This document shows, piece by piece, positions 1 to 8,062 of a stretch of 64,000 nt of DNA; positions within the stretch are counted from its first letter, which is position 1; the number at the start of each line of letters is the position of its first letter. This DNA comes from Rhodanobacter sp. FDAARGOS 1247 (GTDB taxonomy: Bacteria; Pseudomonadota; Gammaproteobacteria; Xanthomonadales; Rhodanobacteraceae): the NCBI RefSeq assembly GCF_016889805.1, contig NZ_CP069535.1, forward strand, positions 186,001 to 250,000. Reading direction: 5' to 3'. A program made the translations under genes and the position numbers. The notes beneath the pieces were generated by a model. The model had not been told where the DNA came from. It worked only from the letters and a program-made list of their open reading frames with translations, and searched no databases.

Positions 1-435
1 GCCCACAGCGATCGGCTGGACGAGGGACAGCAACGCATCATGGACGTGCTGATGGACGAGATGCGCCGCGCGCGGATCGCTGACCATCCGCTGCATCTGC
101 CGATGCCGGATGACCGGCGCCTGCTGCGCATCTCGCGCAAGCTGCTGGCCGAGCCGCACGACAACCGCAGCCTGGAGGCATGGGCCGACTGGGCCGGGCT
201 CTCGGCGCGCAGCCTGAGCCGGCTCTTTCGCAGTGAAACCGGCTGCAGCTTCGCCCAGTGGCGACAGCAGGCCCGGCTCAGCCGGGCGCTGGAACGCCTG
301 GCCGCCGGCGAGCAGGTGGGCGAGGTCGCCGATGCGCTGGGCTACGTCAGCGTCAGCGCCTTCGTGGCCATGTTCCGGCGCCAGTTCGGGCGGCCGCCGG
401 GGCGCTACTTCGCCCAGCGCTCCGCACCGGTGTGA
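1..435 (+). CDS. AraC-family transcriptional regulator, C-terminal part (5' truncated by window)
   Basis: The reading frame is open from base 1, so the N-terminal sensor domain lies outside the window. What remains is about 144 residues ending in a typical AraC/XylS DNA-binding module with two helix-turn-helix units: the first around SLEAWADWAGLSARSLSRLF, the second around GEVADALGYVSVSAFVAMF, followed by the family signature FRRQFGRPPGRYF. It is a cytoplasmic DNA-binding activator or repressor. It precedes the sulfur genes on the same strand, separated by 142 bp and a hairpin, so control of those genes is possible but unproven. The ligand cannot be inferred without the missing N-terminus. 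Confidence 0.88.
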   Translation, partial: AHSDRLDEGQQRIMDVLMDEMRRARIADHPLHLPMPDDRRLLRISRKLLAEPHDNRSLEAWADWAGLSARSLSRLFRSETGCSFAQWRQQARLSRALERLAAGEQVGEVADALGYVSVSAFVAMFRRQFGRPPGRYFAQRSAPV

Positions 436-463
436 TGGGCCGGTGTGATGGGCCTGGCGGGCA

Positions 464-484
464 CCGATAAGCCCGGCTTATCGG
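464..484. terminator. Perfect 10-bp-arm hairpin after the AraC gene
   Basis: CCGATAAGCC and GGCTTATCGG flank a single C, a perfect inverted repeat 29 bp after the AraC stop and 94 bp before the DsrE-like gene. There is no T run, so it is either a weak terminator or a dimeric-regulator operator. The two readings cannot be separated from sequence alone. Confidence 0.4.
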
Positions 485-577
485 CCTGATCACAAATCCG
501 TCCTTGGTCGACGACGCGGTGCGGGCATAGCATGACCCGGCGCCATTTCGCGCTGCCGGAAAGTCAGCGAGGTCATC

Positions 578-1123
578 ATGATCCGTTCGTTCGTGCCCGC
601 CTTGCTTGCGCTGGCCCTGTTTTCCACCGGCGCCGTTGCCGGCAACGACTTCTGGCAGACCCCGACCATCCACGGCGCCGGCCGGATTCATCCGATGCCG
701 CAGGCGGCCTACCAGCCCGATCGCCAGGCCACCTACAAGGTCGTGTTCAGCCTTAGCAAGGCCGGCGACAAGCCGACCACGGTGAGTCCGTCGCTGGATC
801 ACGTGGCGCGGGCGGTGAACCTCTACGTCAACGCCGGCGTGCCGCTGTCGCACCTGAAATTCGTGGCGATCGCGGCCGGGCCGGCCACGCCGATCGTGTT
901 GAACGACGCGCAATACCGCAAGAAGTACGGCGTGGCCAATCCCAACCTGCCGCTGATCGCCCAGCTGCGCAAGGCCGGGGTGGATGTCGCCGTGTGCGCC
1001 CAGGCCGTGGCCGAACACGACTTCCAGTACGACTGGGTCGATCCGCAGGTCACCGTGGCACTGTCCGGGCTGACCACGGTGATCGACCTGCAGCAGCAGG
1101 GTTACGCGTTGAGCCCGCAGTAA
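578..1123 (+). CDS. Periplasmic DsrE/DsrF-like sulfur-relay protein
   Basis: 181 residues with a clear Sec signal peptide (MIRSFVPALLALALFSTGAVAG), so it is exported. The mature part has the alternating beta-alpha pattern of DsrE-like proteins: YKVVFSLS, then LNLYVNAGV-type helix, LKFVAIAAG, and a single conserved cysteine in VDVAVCAQAVAEHDF. In this family such a cysteine carries or handles persulfide sulfur. Start ATG is preceded by AGCGAGGTC. It is followed 24 bp later by the binding-protein gene and then by two c-type cytochromes, so a role in periplasmic thiosulfate/sulfur oxidation is inferred from both family and neighbours. The exact reaction is unknown. Confidence 0.75.
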   Translation: MIRSFVPALLALALFSTGAVAGNDFWQTPTIHGAGRIHPMPQAAYQPDRQATYKVVFSLSKAGDKPTTVSPSLDHVARAVNLYVNAGVPLSHLKFVAIAAGPATPIVLNDAQYRKKYGVANPNLPLIAQLRKAGVDVAVCAQAVAEHDFQYDWVDPQVTVALSGLTTVIDLQQQGYALSPQ

Positions 1124-1147
1124 GTCCATCCGCAGGAGCCGATTGTC

Positions 1148-2083
1148 ATGCGCCATCCGATTCCCCAGCTGTTGCTGGCCGCCGCCGCATGCGTGCTGAG
1201 CGTTGCCGCCAGCGCCGCCGACCAACCCGACTACCTGCCGCCGTGGAATCCGCCGCCGGCCGGCCTGCAGTTCAGCGTGCCGCCGTTCGACGCGATCGCC
1301 GACCTGCACGGCGACATCGTCGATCCGCAGCTGGTGGTGTTCTTCGCCGGCAACCAGTTCATGGTGGTGCACGACCTGATGGATGCGTTCCGGCAGGCGC
1401 ATCCCGCCTACCGGCGGATCTTCGTGGAAACCCTGCCGCCGGGCATCCTGGCCAAGCAGATCGAGAGCGGCTCGCTGGTCATGGGCAACCTGCGCATCAC
1501 CCATCGTCCGGACGTCTATACGGCCGGCAAGGGCGCCATCGCCGACCGCCAGAAGGAGCACGGCTGGTTCGCCGAGACGCATGACTACGCGCGCAATCCG
1601 CTGGCGATCCTGGTCGCCCGGGGCAACCCGAAGCACATCACGGGGCTGGCCGACCTGGGCCGCGGCGACGTGCGGGTCAGCATGCCGAACCCGGCCTGGG
1701 AAGGCATCGCGAAGCAGATCGAGGCGAGCTACCGCAAGGCCGGTGGCGAGGCGCTCGACCACACCATCATGCAGGCCAAGGTGGCCGACGGCACCACCTT
1801 CCTCACCCGCATCCATCATCGCCAGTCGCCGCTGCGCGTGCTGCAGGGCGCATCGGACGCGGCGCCGGTGTGGTCGACCGAGGCGTATTTCCAGCAGCAG
1901 ATCCTGCATCACCCGGTGGAAACCGTGGCCATTCCCGAGGCGCAGAACGCGGTCGCCACGTATACCGCGGCGCGCATGAAGAACGCGCCGCACGAGCAGG
2001 CGGCAAAGGACTTCATGGCCTTCATGCAGAGCCCCGCCGCGGCCGCGGTGTATCGCAAGTACGGCTTCCTTCCCGCTCACTGA
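1148..2083 (+). CDS. Orphan periplasmic substrate-binding protein (ModA/PBP type II-like)
   Basis: 311 residues with a signal peptide (about residues 1-24, cut after AASAA). The fold signature is that of a type II periplasmic binding protein: LVVFFAGNQFMVVHDLMDAFRQAHP near the start, LAILVARGNPKHITGLADL in the middle, and a C-terminal AAKDFMAFMQSPAAAAVYRKYGF that is typical of molybdate/tungstate-type binding proteins. No ABC permease or ATPase gene lies nearby. It sits between a DsrE-like gene and the cytochromes and is probably co-transcribed (10 bp from its stop to the next ATG, with the GAGGTG ribosome site overlapping the stop). Its ligand is unknown; a sulfur oxyanion is plausible from context only. 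Confidence 0.7.
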   Translation: MRHPIPQLLLAAAACVLSVAASAADQPDYLPPWNPPPAGLQFSVPPFDAIADLHGDIVDPQLVVFFAGNQFMVVHDLMDAFRQAHPAYRRIFVETLPPGILAKQIESGSLVMGNLRITHRPDVYTAGKGAIADRQKEHGWFAETHDYARNPLAILVARGNPKHITGLADLGRGDVRVSMPNPAWEGIAKQIEASYRKAGGEALDHTIMQAKVADGTTFLTRIHHRQSPLRVLQGASDAAPVWSTEAYFQQQILHHPVETVAIPEAQNAVATYTAARMKNAPHEQAAKDFMAFMQSPAAAAVYRKYGFLPAH

Positions 2084-2093
2084 GGTGCACGCC

Positions 2094-2756
2094 ATGTTCC
2101 GGCCGGCCATACGTCGTTTGTTCGGGATCGCCGCGCTGGCCGGCATCGGCATGCCGCCTGTTGCGCTGGCCGTCGATGCCGCCGCCATCGCCAACGCGGG
2201 CAACGGGCGGGGCGCCGCGCCGTGCATGGCCTGCCATGGCGCGGACGGCGCCGGCCAGGCGGCCGCGGGCAATCCGCGACTGGCGGGCCTGGATGCCGCG
2301 TACCTGCAGAAGCAGCTGGACGACTTCGCCAGCGGCGCGCGCAGCAACCCGGTGATGCAACCCACGGCAACCGCGCTGAGCGAAGACGAACGCCACGCGA
2401 TGGCGACCTACTACAGCCAGCTCCCGCTGCCGGCGAAACTGGCGACGGCGCTGCCCGCGCCCGACAGCGCCGGCGCAGTGCTCGCCACGCGGGGCGACTG
2501 GAGTCGCGGCGTGCCCGGCTGCGTGCAATGCCACGGCCCGGGCGGCAGCGGCGTGGGTGCGAACTTTCCGCCGCTGGCCGGCCAGCCTGCCAGCTACATC
2601 GAGGCCCAGTTGAGGGCCTGGCAGCAGGGCACGCGACACAACGATCCGCTGCAGCTGATGCAGCATCTGTCCGCGGCGCTCGGCGCGCAGGACATCGAGG
2701 CGGTGGCGGCATGGTTCGCGGCTCAACCCGTTCCGGCTGCGGAGACTGCGCCATGA
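2094..2756 (+). CDS. tsdB: Dihaem c-type cytochrome, TsdB/cytochrome c4-like
   Basis: 220 residues from the ATG at 2094; GAGGTG at 2082-2087 favours this over a GTG nine bases upstream. A signal peptide ends near PPVALA. Two CXXCH haem sites are visible, CMACH at 44-48 and CVQCH at 143-147, each in a separate cytochrome c domain of about 100 residues, the cytochrome c4 arrangement. In TsdBA systems such a protein takes electrons from thiosulfate dehydrogenase TsdA. The start codon of the tsdA-like gene overlaps this stop by 4 bp (ATGA), supporting translational coupling. The symbol is assigned by arrangement; generic electron-transfer cytochrome c4 is the alternative. Confidence 0.75.
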   Translation: MFRPAIRRLFGIAALAGIGMPPVALAVDAAAIANAGNGRGAAPCMACHGADGAGQAAAGNPRLAGLDAAYLQKQLDDFASGARSNPVMQPTATALSEDERHAMATYYSQLPLPAKLATALPAPDSAGAVLATRGDWSRGVPGCVQCHGPGGSGVGANFPPLAGQPASYIEAQLRAWQQGTRHNDPLQLMQHLSAALGAQDIEAVAAWFAAQPVPAAETAP

Positions 2757-3685
2757 AGTCCGTGCTTGCAGGTTTCGCGTTCGTCTGTGTCCTGACCGCT
2801 TGCACGCAGAAGCCAGCGCCCGCGCCTGCACCGGCGCCCGCCGCCTCGGTGCCGAAAGCGGTGGCCGCCGCGTCCGCGTCGACGACGTTCTCGCCGCCGG
2901 CCGAGTCGGCGATTCCCGCCGGGCCGCTGGGCGACGTGATCCGCCAGGGGCGCGACATCTTCATCGACACGCCCACGCACGCGAAGGCGTACGTCGGCAA
3001 CGGACTGAGCTGCAGCAACTGCCATCTCGATGCCGGTCGGCAGGCCAACTCGGCACCGTTGTGGGGCGCCTATGGCATGTACCCGCAGTACCGCAAGAAG
3101 AACGGCAAGGTGAACACCTTCGGCGAACGTCTGCAGGGCTGCTTCCGCTTCAGCATGAACGGCAAGGCGCCACCGCTGGACAGTGCCGAGATGGTGGCGC
3201 TGGAAACCTACGCCTGGTGGATGGCCACCGGCGCGCCGGTGGGGAAGAAGTTGCCCGGCGCGGGCTATCCGAAGGCCGGCTTCAAGCCGCCGCAACCACC
3301 GGACTACGCGCGTGGCGAAACCGTGTTCCGGAAGAACTGCGCGCTGTGCCACGGCGATGACGGCCAGGGCCAGCAGGTTGCCGGGCGCAACGTGTTTCCG
3401 CCGCTGTGGGGGCCGCAGTCGTTCAACTGGGGCGCCGGCATGCACCAGCTGGACAACGCCGCCGCCTTCATCAAGGCGAACATGCCGTTCAGTCGCGGCA
3501 ACACGCTGAGCGACCAGGACGCATGGGACGTGGCGATGTACATGGACGCACACGAGCGTCCGCAGGACCCGCGCTTCGACGGCAGCGTCGACGAGACGCG
3601 CAGGAAGTACCACGACACGCCGATGTCGCTGTACGGCACCGAAGTGCAGGGACATCGGCTGGGGTCGCCGGCCGGCAGACACTGA
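2753..3685 (+). CDS. tsdA: Thiosulfate dehydrogenase (tetrathionate-forming), TsdA-like
   Basis: 310 residues. Lipobox LTAC gives a predicted lipidated Cys17, followed by a Pro/Ala linker. Haem 1 is CSNCH at 87-91, inside the strongly TsdA-like stretch GLSCSNCHLDAG and APLWGAY. Cys130 in GERLQGCF matches the unusual cysteine axial ligand of the TsdA active-site haem, and haem 2 is CALCH at 196-200 with Met244 (ANMPF) as its likely ligand. TsdA oxidises two thiosulfates to tetrathionate in the periplasm. It starts inside the upstream cytochrome stop. The lipoprotein form, rather than soluble periplasmic, is a small departure from many characterised TsdA proteins. Confidence 0.88.
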   Translation: MKSVLAGFAFVCVLTACTQKPAPAPAPAPAASVPKAVAAASASTTFSPPAESAIPAGPLGDVIRQGRDIFIDTPTHAKAYVGNGLSCSNCHLDAGRQANSAPLWGAYGMYPQYRKKNGKVNTFGERLQGCFRFSMNGKAPPLDSAEMVALETYAWWMATGAPVGKKLPGAGYPKAGFKPPQPPDYARGETVFRKNCALCHGDDGQGQQVAGRNVFPPLWGPQSFNWGAGMHQLDNAAAFIKANMPFSRGNTLSDQDAWDVAMYMDAHERPQDPRFDGSVDETRRKYHDTPMSLYGTEVQGHRLGSPAGRH

Positions 3686-3736
3686 ATTTCCAGGAAGCTG
3701 CCGGCTGCCTGATGATGCTGCCCAACGGACGGGCAC

Positions 3737-3780
3737 TTGCAATGATGGCCGCATCGCCATACATTCGCATATTCTAATAT
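3737..3780 (+). promoter_or_regulatory. Promoter with overlapping BigR/SqrR-type palindromic operator
   Basis: TTGCAA (3737-3742) and TACATT (3760-3765) are 17 bp apart, a credible sigma-70 promoter. Immediately downstream, across the expected start site, lies the perfect palindrome ATATTCTAATAT (3769-3780), AT-rich in a GC-rich genome. The operon ends with a BigR-like repressor, and BigR/SqrR-class repressors bind AT-rich dyads of this kind, so autoregulation by this site is a reasonable inference. Confidence 0.6.
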
Positions 3781-3796
3781 ACGTGGAGCGACCGAC

Positions 3797-4219
3797 GTGC
3801 ATCCGTGGCTGATCGCAACCCTGGGCGGCGTCCTGATCGGCGCGGCGGCCGTGCTGCTGATGGCGGCGCTGGGCCGGATCGCCGGCATCAGCGGGATTGC
3901 CGGCAGCCTGATCCGTTGCGGCGTCGGCGATCGCGGCTGGCGGATCGCCTTCGTGGCGGGCATGGTCATCGCGCCATGGCTGCTCTGGCTGATTCGCGGC
4001 GACAGCGGCATCGGCGCGCCGCAAACGGGTTTGCCGTGGATGCTGCTGGCCGGCCTGCTGGTGGGCTTCGGCACGGGCATCGGCAGCGGCTGCACCAGTG
4101 GCCACGGCGTCTGCGGCATCGCGCGCCTGTCGCCCCGTTCCCTGCTGGCCACTGCGGTCTTCATGGCCTTCGGCATCGCCACGGTCTACGTGGTCCGCCA
4201 CCTGCCCGGAGGGCTGTGA
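3797..4219 (+). CDS. YeeE/YedE family membrane protein, first half
   Basis: 140 residues with a GTG start placed 8 bases after GTGGAG. Four or so hydrophobic segments carry the family signature [21 protein letters not shown], in which the cysteines of [10 protein letters not shown] line a putative sulfur-compound channel as in thiosulfate transporter TsuA. It is an inner-membrane protein that probably imports thiosulfate or another reduced sulfur species. It is one half of a split transporter: the second half follows after one base. First gene of the BigR-type operon. Confidence 0.85.
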   Translation: MHPWLIATLGGVLIGAAAVLLMAALGRIAGISGIAGSLIRCGVGDRGWRIAFVAGMVIAPWLLWLIRGDSGIGAPQTGLPWMLLAGLLVGFGTGIGSGCTSGHGVCGIARLSPRSLLATAVFMAFGIATVYVVRHLPGGL

Positions 4220-4220
4220 C

Positions 4221-4637
4221 ATGAAGCTGCTACTCGGCCTGCTGGCCGGCCTGCTGTTCGGACTGGGCCTGAGCCTCGGCGGCATGACCCAGCCGGCGGT
4301 GGTGCTGGGTTTCCTCGACATCTTCGGCCAGTGGGACCCGCGCCTGGCGTTCGTGATGGCCGGTGCGGTGCTGACCACGGCGATCGGCTACCGGCTGGTG
4401 CTGCGGCGTGCGCGTCCGCTGCTGGCGGACGCCTTCCAGCTGCCCACCTCGCGGCGGTTCGATATGCGGTTGGTAGGCGGCGCGGCGCTGTTCGGCATCG
4501 GCTGGGGCATCGCGGGATACTGTCCCGGTCCTGCGCTGGCCTCGCTGGGCGCGACCGATCCGTCCCTGCTGGCGCTGGTGGCAAGCATGGTCGTTGGCTG
4601 GTGGCTGGCATCACGGTTGCCGGTGGCCCGGCGTTGA
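4221..4637 (+). CDS. YeeE/YedE family membrane protein, second half (DUF6691-like)
   Basis: 138 residues, strongly hydrophobic, beginning 1 bp after the stop of the first half. LGLSLGGMTQPAVVLGFLD near the start and GIGWGIAGYCPGPALASLG near the end are the hallmark motifs of the C-terminal YedE half, with one cysteine in GYCPGPA. The two half-proteins presumably assemble into one pore for sulfur-compound uptake. In Xylella and Agrobacterium BigR operons the same pair sits beside the MBL dioxygenase and the repressor, as here. Confidence 0.85.
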   Translation: MKLLLGLLAGLLFGLGLSLGGMTQPAVVLGFLDIFGQWDPRLAFVMAGAVLTTAIGYRLVLRRARPLLADAFQLPTSRRFDMRLVGGAALFGIGWGIAGYCPGPALASLGATDPSLLALVASMVVGWWLASRLPVARR

Positions 4638-4648
4638 GGGAGCACGTC

Positions 4649-5515
4649 ATGCAACGTCCCGAAGTGAAGTCGTTCTTCCACGAACCGAGCAACACCTTCA
4701 GCCACGTGGCGTGGGACCCGGCCACGATGAAGGCGGCGGTGTTCGACGTGGTGCTCGACTACGACGCGGCGTCCGGGCGCACCGGCCACGCGTCGGCCGA
4801 CGCGGTGATCGCCTTCGTGCAGGAGCAGCGACTCGACGTCGATTGGCTCATCGAGACGCATGCCCATGCCGATCACCTGTCCGCGGCGCCGTACGTGCGC
4901 GAACAGCTGGGCGGCCGGCTTGCCATCGGCGAGCACATCCGCGAGGTGCAGGCGACCTTCGGCACGCTGTTCAATGCCGGCGCCGGCTTCGCCCGTGACG
5001 GCAGCCAGTTTGATCACCTGTTCGCCGACGGCGAGCGCTACCTGCTGGGCGGCATCGAGGCGCAGGCGCTGCACACGCCCGGCCACACGCCGGCGTGCAT
5101 GGTGCACGTGATCGGCGACGCCGCCTTCGTCGGCGACACCTTGTTCATGCCCGACTACGGCACGGCCCGCTGCGATTTTCCCGGCGGCGACGCGGCCACG
5201 CTGTACCGCTCGATCCGCAGGATTTTCGCGCTGCCGGACGCGACGCGGCTGTTCCTGTGCCACGACTACCAGGTGCCGGGACGCGACGGGTTCGTCTGCG
5301 AAACCACCGTGGCCGCGCAGCGCACGGGCAACGTCCACGTGCGCGACGGCATCGATGAGGCGGCCTTCGTGGCCATGCGCCGCGCCCGCGACGCCACCCT
5401 GAAAGTGCCGCAGTTGCTGTTGCCCGCGGTACAGGTGAACATGCGCGCCGGCCACCTGCCGCCGGCCGAGGACAACGGCGTGCGCTATCTGAAAATTCCG
5501 CTGGATGCGATCTGA
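4649..5515 (+). CDS. MBL-fold persulfide dioxygenase-like enzyme (Blh/ETHE1-type)
   Basis: 288 residues from ATG 4649, 11 bp after the previous stop, with TTGAGGGAG as the ribosome site. The metal motif HAHADH is at 71-76 (His71, His73, Asp75, His76), followed by HTPGHTPACM and GDTLFMPDYGTARCDFPGG, the latter characteristic of ETHE1-like persulfide dioxygenases. Such enzymes use one iron to oxidise glutathione persulfide to sulfite, in the cytoplasm. With the TauE exporter and BigR regulator in the same operon this gives a complete sulfide detoxification route. A lactonase-like MBL is the less likely alternative. Confidence 0.85.
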   Translation: MQRPEVKSFFHEPSNTFSHVAWDPATMKAAVFDVVLDYDAASGRTGHASADAVIAFVQEQRLDVDWLIETHAHADHLSAAPYVREQLGGRLAIGEHIREVQATFGTLFNAGAGFARDGSQFDHLFADGERYLLGGIEAQALHTPGHTPACMVHVIGDAAFVGDTLFMPDYGTARCDFPGGDAATLYRSIRRIFALPDATRLFLCHDYQVPGRDGFVCETTVAAQRTGNVHVRDGIDEAAFVAMRRARDATLKVPQLLLPAVQVNMRAGHLPPAEDNGVRYLKIPLDAI

Positions 5516-5548
5516 TCGCCGGCGCGGCTTCACTCTGGAGGGAAACCC

Positions 5549-5965
5549 ATGCAACCCCGTCAACTCACCGAGCAGCTCAGCGTCGCCCCGCAGATCGCCG
5601 CGGCGGACATGCCGGCGATCGTCGCGCAGGGCTTTCGCAGCGTCGTCAACAACCGGCCCGACGGCGAAGAGCCGGGCCAGCCGGACAACGCCGGGCTGGA
5701 AGCGGCGGCGCTTGCGGCGGGCCTGGAATGGCGGCATATCCCGGTGGTGTCGGGCAAGGTCAACGATGACCAGGTGCGCAGCTTCAGCGAGGCGATGGCG
5801 CAGCTGCCCGGGCCGGTGCTGGCGTTCTGCCGCAGCGGCACGCGCTGCAGCGCGCTGTGGGCGCTGTCGTCCGACGACACCGTCGACAACATCCTGGCCA
5901 CCACCGAGGCGGCCGGTTACGACTTGTCGATCCTGCGCGGCTGGCTGGAAATGAGCCGCCGTTGA
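5549..5965 (+). CDS. DUF442 / TIGR01244-type sulfurtransferase-phosphatase
   Basis: 138 residues of the PTP-like fold, with the N-terminal signature GFRSVVNNRPDGEEPGQP and the catalytic loop FCRSGTRCSALW (Cys94, Arg99). Family members accompany MBL persulfide dioxygenases, sometimes fused to them, and are thought to act on persulfide or thiosulfate sulfur rather than on phosphoproteins. Cytoplasmic. The gene has a TGGAGGG ribosome site and lies 33 bp after the MBL gene. Its stop shares one base with the start of the bigR-like gene (TGATG). Confidence 0.82.
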   Translation: MQPRQLTEQLSVAPQIAAADMPAIVAQGFRSVVNNRPDGEEPGQPDNAGLEAAALAAGLEWRHIPVVSGKVNDDQVRSFSEAMAQLPGPVLAFCRSGTRCSALWALSSDDTVDNILATTEAAGYDLSILRGWLEMSRR

Positions 5966-6315
5966 TGGCCACCGTCACCCGGCGCAAGCCTCGGGCGCGG
6001 CAGGCCGCCGCGCCGGTCCTGCCGGCGCAGCTGCATCGCCACGCCGACGAGGCGGTCGCGGTGCTGAAGGCGATGGCCAGCCACAACCGGCTGATGCTGC
6101 TGTGCGAGCTGGTGCAGGGCGAACGCTCGGTGGGCGAGCTGGCGCAGGCGCTGGAGCTGGCCCAGGCCACCGTGTCCCAGCACCTGTCGCTGTTGCGTCG
6201 CGACGGCGTGGTCAGCGGCCGGCGCGAAGCGCAGACGATCCATTACCGCATCAGCGACCCGCGCGTGCAGGCGCTGATGACCACCTTGTTCAGGCAGTTC
6301 TGTGTCGACGACTGA
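5965..6315 (+). CDS. bigR: ArsR-family persulfide-responsive repressor, BigR/SqrR-like
   Basis: 116 residues. The winged-helix recognition region is SVGELAQALELAQATVSQHLSLLRRDGVV. Two cysteines, Cys47 in LMLLCELV and Cys113 in RQFCVDD, sit where BigR/SqrR form the persulfide-induced tetrasulfide bridge that releases DNA. The ATG overlaps the upstream stop. No metal-binding ArsR motif (such as ELCVCDL) is seen, supporting reactive-sulfur rather than metal sensing. The probable operator is the AT-rich palindrome at 3769-3780, giving autoregulation. Confidence 0.85.
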   Translation: MATVTRRKPRARQAAAPVLPAQLHRHADEAVAVLKAMASHNRLMLLCELVQGERSVGELAQALELAQATVSQHLSLLRRDGVVSGRREAQTIHYRISDPRVQALMTTLFRQFCVDD

Positions 6316-6327
6316 CCTTCCACCTGC

Positions 6328-7116
6328 ATGGAAACCGCGATGACGCATCTGCTGACCATGCAGGCCCTGCTGGCGATCGCCTGCGGTTCGGCCGTGGGAT
6401 TCTCGCTGGCCCTGATCGGCGGTGGCGGTTCGATCCTGGCGGTGCCGTTGTTGCTGTACGTGGTCGGCGTGCACGACCCGCACCTGGCGATCGGCACCAG
6501 TGCGCTGGCGGTGTCGTTCAACGCGTTCGCCAACCTGATTCCCCATGCGCGTGCCGGCCACGTGCGCTGGAAGGTGGCCTTCACCTTCGCCGCCACCGGT
6601 GTACTCGGCGCCTTCATCGGCTCCAGCATCGGCAAGGCGATCAACGGCCAGCACCTGCTGGTGCTGTTCGCGCTGCTGATGATGGTGGTGGCCGGCTTCA
6701 TGCTGCGCGGACGGCGCGGCGGCGTGGATCGCTATCCGCTGCCGGGCATGTATCCGCGACTGGGCGCGGTGGGCCTGGGCACCGGCAGCCTGGCCGGCTT
6801 CTTCGGCATCGGCGGGGGCTTCCTGATCGTGCCCGGGCTGATGTTCGCCAGCGGCATGGAGATCATCTACGCGATCGGCACCTCGCTGTTCGCGGTCGGC
6901 TCGTTCGGCCTCACCGCGGCGACCAACTACGCGATCTCCGGCCTGGTCGACTGGCCGGTGGCGGCCGAGTTCATCGGCGGCGGCATCGTCGGCGGCTGGC
7001 TGGGCGCGATGGGTGCGAAGCGGCTGGCGAAGACGCGTGGCGCGCTGAACATCATCTTCGCGCTGGCGATCATCGCGGTGGCGATCCTGATGCTGGTGAA
7101 GAGCCTGCGCGGCTGA
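6328..7116 (+). CDS. TauE/SafE family sulfite/anion exporter
   Basis: 262 residues from ATG 6328 (an alternative ATG lies four codons on), 12 bp after bigR. About eight membrane segments, with the paired family motifs GFSLALIGGGGSILAVPLLLYVVG near the N-terminus and GSLAGFFGIGGGFLIVPGLM in the second half. Members export sulfite or related organosulfur anions. As the last gene of the operon its likely job is removing the sulfite made by the persulfide dioxygenase. Confidence 0.85.
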   Translation: METAMTHLLTMQALLAIACGSAVGFSLALIGGGGSILAVPLLLYVVGVHDPHLAIGTSALAVSFNAFANLIPHARAGHVRWKVAFTFAATGVLGAFIGSSIGKAINGQHLLVLFALLMMVVAGFMLRGRRGGVDRYPLPGMYPRLGAVGLGTGSLAGFFGIGGGFLIVPGLMFASGMEIIYAIGTSLFAVGSFGLTAATNYAISGLVDWPVAAEFIGGGIVGGWLGAMGAKRLAKTRGALNIIFALAIIAVAILMLVKSLRG

Positions 7117-7186
7117 TGCCCGATCGCGACAAAGAATTTGGCCGGTGCTGCGGCACAATGCGCCCTGGTCGCGCTGGAATGCCCCG

Positions 7187-8044
7187 ATGATTTTCGTGTT
7201 GCTGAGCGTGCTGTGCAGCGTGCTGGTGTCGGTGTTGCTGAAACTGGCGCGCCGGTTCCGGCTCGACGTGGGCCAGGCGATCGCCTGGAACTACCTGGTG
7301 GCCAGCGTGCTCACCGCACTGCTGCTGCAACCTGCGCCGGCCAGCTTGCGCGCACCGGGCGTGCCGTGGCTGGCGCTGGTCGCGCTGGGCATCCTGCTGC
7401 CGACCATCTTCCTGGCCCTGGCGGCCGCGGTGCGCCACGCCGGCATCGTGCGCAGCGACGCGGCGCAGCGGCTGTCCCTGCTGCTCTCGCTGCTGGCCGC
7501 GTTCGTGCTGTTCGGCGAGCAACTCTCCGCGTTCAAGCTGGGCGGCATCGCGCTGGGCCTGCTGGCACTGCTGTGCATGGTCTGGCGCAGCGGCCACGCA
7601 CCGGCGAGCGAAGGCGCCGCCGGCTGGCTGTATCCGCTGCTGGTGTTCGCCGGCTTCGGCGTGATCGACATCCTGTTCAAGCGGGTGGCCCAGGCCGGCG
7701 TGTCGCTGGGCACCTCGCTGCAGGCGATGTTCGCGCTGGCGCTGCTGGTCGCGTTCGCGATGCAGCTGTGGCGCCGCGTTCGCGGCAGCACCCGCTTCAC
7801 CGTCCGCAGCGCCGTCGCCGGACTGCTGCTGGGCCTGGCCAACTTCGGCAACATCCTGTTCTACCTGCGCGGCCACCGCGCCCTGCCGCAGCACCCGGCG
7901 CTGGTCTTCGCCAGCATGAATATCGGCGTGGTGGCGCTGGGTGCGGTGGTGGGACTGGTGCTGTTTCGGGAGCACCTGAGTCGGCTCAACCTGGCTGGCG
8001 TGGGGCTGGCGGTGATCGCCATTGGCGTGCTTGCACGCGGCTGA
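7187..8044 (+). CDS. EamA/DMT-superfamily transporter
   Basis: 285 residues from ATG 7187; a GTG at 7145 would add 14 residues that do not look like membrane protein, so the ATG is preferred. About ten hydrophobic segments in two repeats, the usual DMT length and layout, ending LNLAGVGLAVIAIGVLARG as the tenth helix. The substrate is unknown; EamA proteins export amino acids, metabolites or drugs. It is 70 bp after the sulfur operon on the same strand and convergent with the LysR gene (18 bp between stops). Membership in the sulfur operon is possible but the gap and function give no support. Confidence 0.8.
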   Translation: MIFVLLSVLCSVLVSVLLKLARRFRLDVGQAIAWNYLVASVLTALLLQPAPASLRAPGVPWLALVALGILLPTIFLALAAAVRHAGIVRSDAAQRLSLLLSLLAAFVLFGEQLSAFKLGGIALGLLALLCMVWRSGHAPASEGAAGWLYPLLVFAGFGVIDILFKRVAQAGVSLGTSLQAMFALALLVAFAMQLWRRVRGSTRFTVRSAVAGLLLGLANFGNILFYLRGHRALPQHPALVFASMNIGVVALGAVVGLVLFREHLSRLNLAGVGLAVIAIGVLARG

Positions 8045-8062
8045 TGCATCGCCGGCGCCGCT

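Noticed and set aside
1148..2083. Molybdate transporter ModA
   Set aside because: No modB or modC near it and the context is sulfur oxidation, so the specific symbol was not assigned.
353..2365. Long minus-strand open frame over the sulfur genes (670 codons)
   Set aside because: It mirrors plus-strand genes with clear signal peptides and haem motifs; its translation is Arg/His/Gly/Gln-rich without domains, the usual antisense shadow in high-GC DNA.
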